Assembly: GCF_014191495.1 (NCBI RefSeq)
Contig: NZ_JACHWR010000005.1
Location: 124,001-188,000, forward strand
DNA: 64,000 nucleotides
Direction: 5' to 3'
Source of the DNA: Nocardioides soli
Lineage (GTDB): Bacteria; Actinomycetota; Actinomycetes; Propionibacteriales; Nocardioidaceae
Part shown: positions 63,892 to 64,000 of the stretch, piece after piece
Position numbering within the stretch: the stretch's first letter is position 1
Layout of the letters: each line of letters opens with the position of its first letter
The notes under the pieces: generated by a model
What the model was told of the DNA's origin: nothing
What the model saw: only the letters and a program-made list of their open reading frames with translations
Database searches by the model: none
Made by a program: the position numbers and the translations under genes

Positions 63892-64000
63892 GTGACTGAG
63901 CCGACCCGCGATCGCCCCCGCCAGGTGACCCTGGCGGGCTGGCTGCTGATGATCGGCTCGGGCCTCGTCGTCGTGCTGGTCTACCAGCGCGTCGCCGGCC
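63892..64000 (+). CDS. membrane protein, N-terminal part (runs off the right edge)
   Basis: From the GTG at 63892 the frame is open to the edge: a basic N-terminus (TEPTRDRPRQ) then a hydrophobic helix LAGWLLMIGSGLVVVLVYQR. It looks like a multi-pass integral membrane protein of the kind that often follows clpB in related genomes, but too little is visible to name it. Confidence 0.6.
   Translation, partial: MTEPTRDRPRQVTLAGWLLMIGSGLVVVLVYQRVAG

Overview
The window is about 64 kb of very GC-rich actinobacterial chromosome. It is most like Nocardioides or a relative in the Nocardioidaceae. The evidence is the gene content: an HspR-controlled dnaK-grpE-dnaJ operon with HAIR boxes, the hutU/M20 hydrolase/hutF/hutI cluster, an F420-type luciferase-like oxidoreductase, DUF222-HNH, DUF6131 and DUF1540 proteins, and many GTG starts with GTGA or ATGA overlaps. 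No rRNA or tRNA gene was seen, so the genus is an inference.

Layout. 0-21 kb: histidine degradation in two blocks (hutH, a chemoreceptor and hutU on the left; an M20 amidohydrolase, hutF and hutI on the right). Leftward genes lie between them: a secreted metzincin-type protease, dtd, two CitE-like CoA-ester lyases, a 3-hydroxyacyl-CoA dehydrogenase, a repeat-built coiled-coil membrane protein, an MFS exporter and an M20 peptidase. 21-29 kb: a large LuxR-type ATPase regulator, then a BMP-family nucleoside-type ABC transporter whose leader could fold to hide its ribosome binding site. 29-31.3 kb: a tightly coupled trio of an Asp-Gly pentapeptide-repeat small protein, a JmjC/cupin oxygenase and a sucrase/ferredoxin-like protein. 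31.4-34.2 kb: flavin monooxygenase, EthR-like TetR regulator and alpha/beta hydrolase in one overlapping operon. 34-43 kb: YbjN protein, P450, a cyclase-fold DUF2652 protein coupled to an MFS-cNMP fusion, DUF1540, a divergent Rrf2/NmrA pair and a divergent AraC/DUF1772 pair. 43-48 kb: a leftward sulfotransferase, SDR, DUF1214 and LLM set divergent from a SnoaL-like gene, with a KstR-type box between. 48-56 kb: EamA, UspA, MarR, DUF222-HNH, Nudix, MatC-like carrier, GntR and TauE genes. 56-64 kb: the heat-shock operon and clpB, both with HAIR operators.

The most unusual feature is the density of long palindromic elements. Several belong to families with two or more copies in the window. They sit at gene junctions and, in hutU, the M20 hydrolase and hutF, inside reading frames where they add in-frame peptide segments. 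A REP/BIME-like array of five alternating copies lies next to the DUF222-HNH gene.

How the genes work together. HutH, HutU, HutI and HutF take histidine to N-formylglutamate; no HutG is visible, and the co-operonic M20 hydrolase is a candidate for the last step. HspR should silence dnaK and clpB through the HAIR boxes. The flavin monooxygenase and hydrolase could turn ketones into esters and cleave them, under the EthR-like repressor. The DUF2652 protein could make or sense the ligand of the MFS-cNMP protein. The last three statements are inference.
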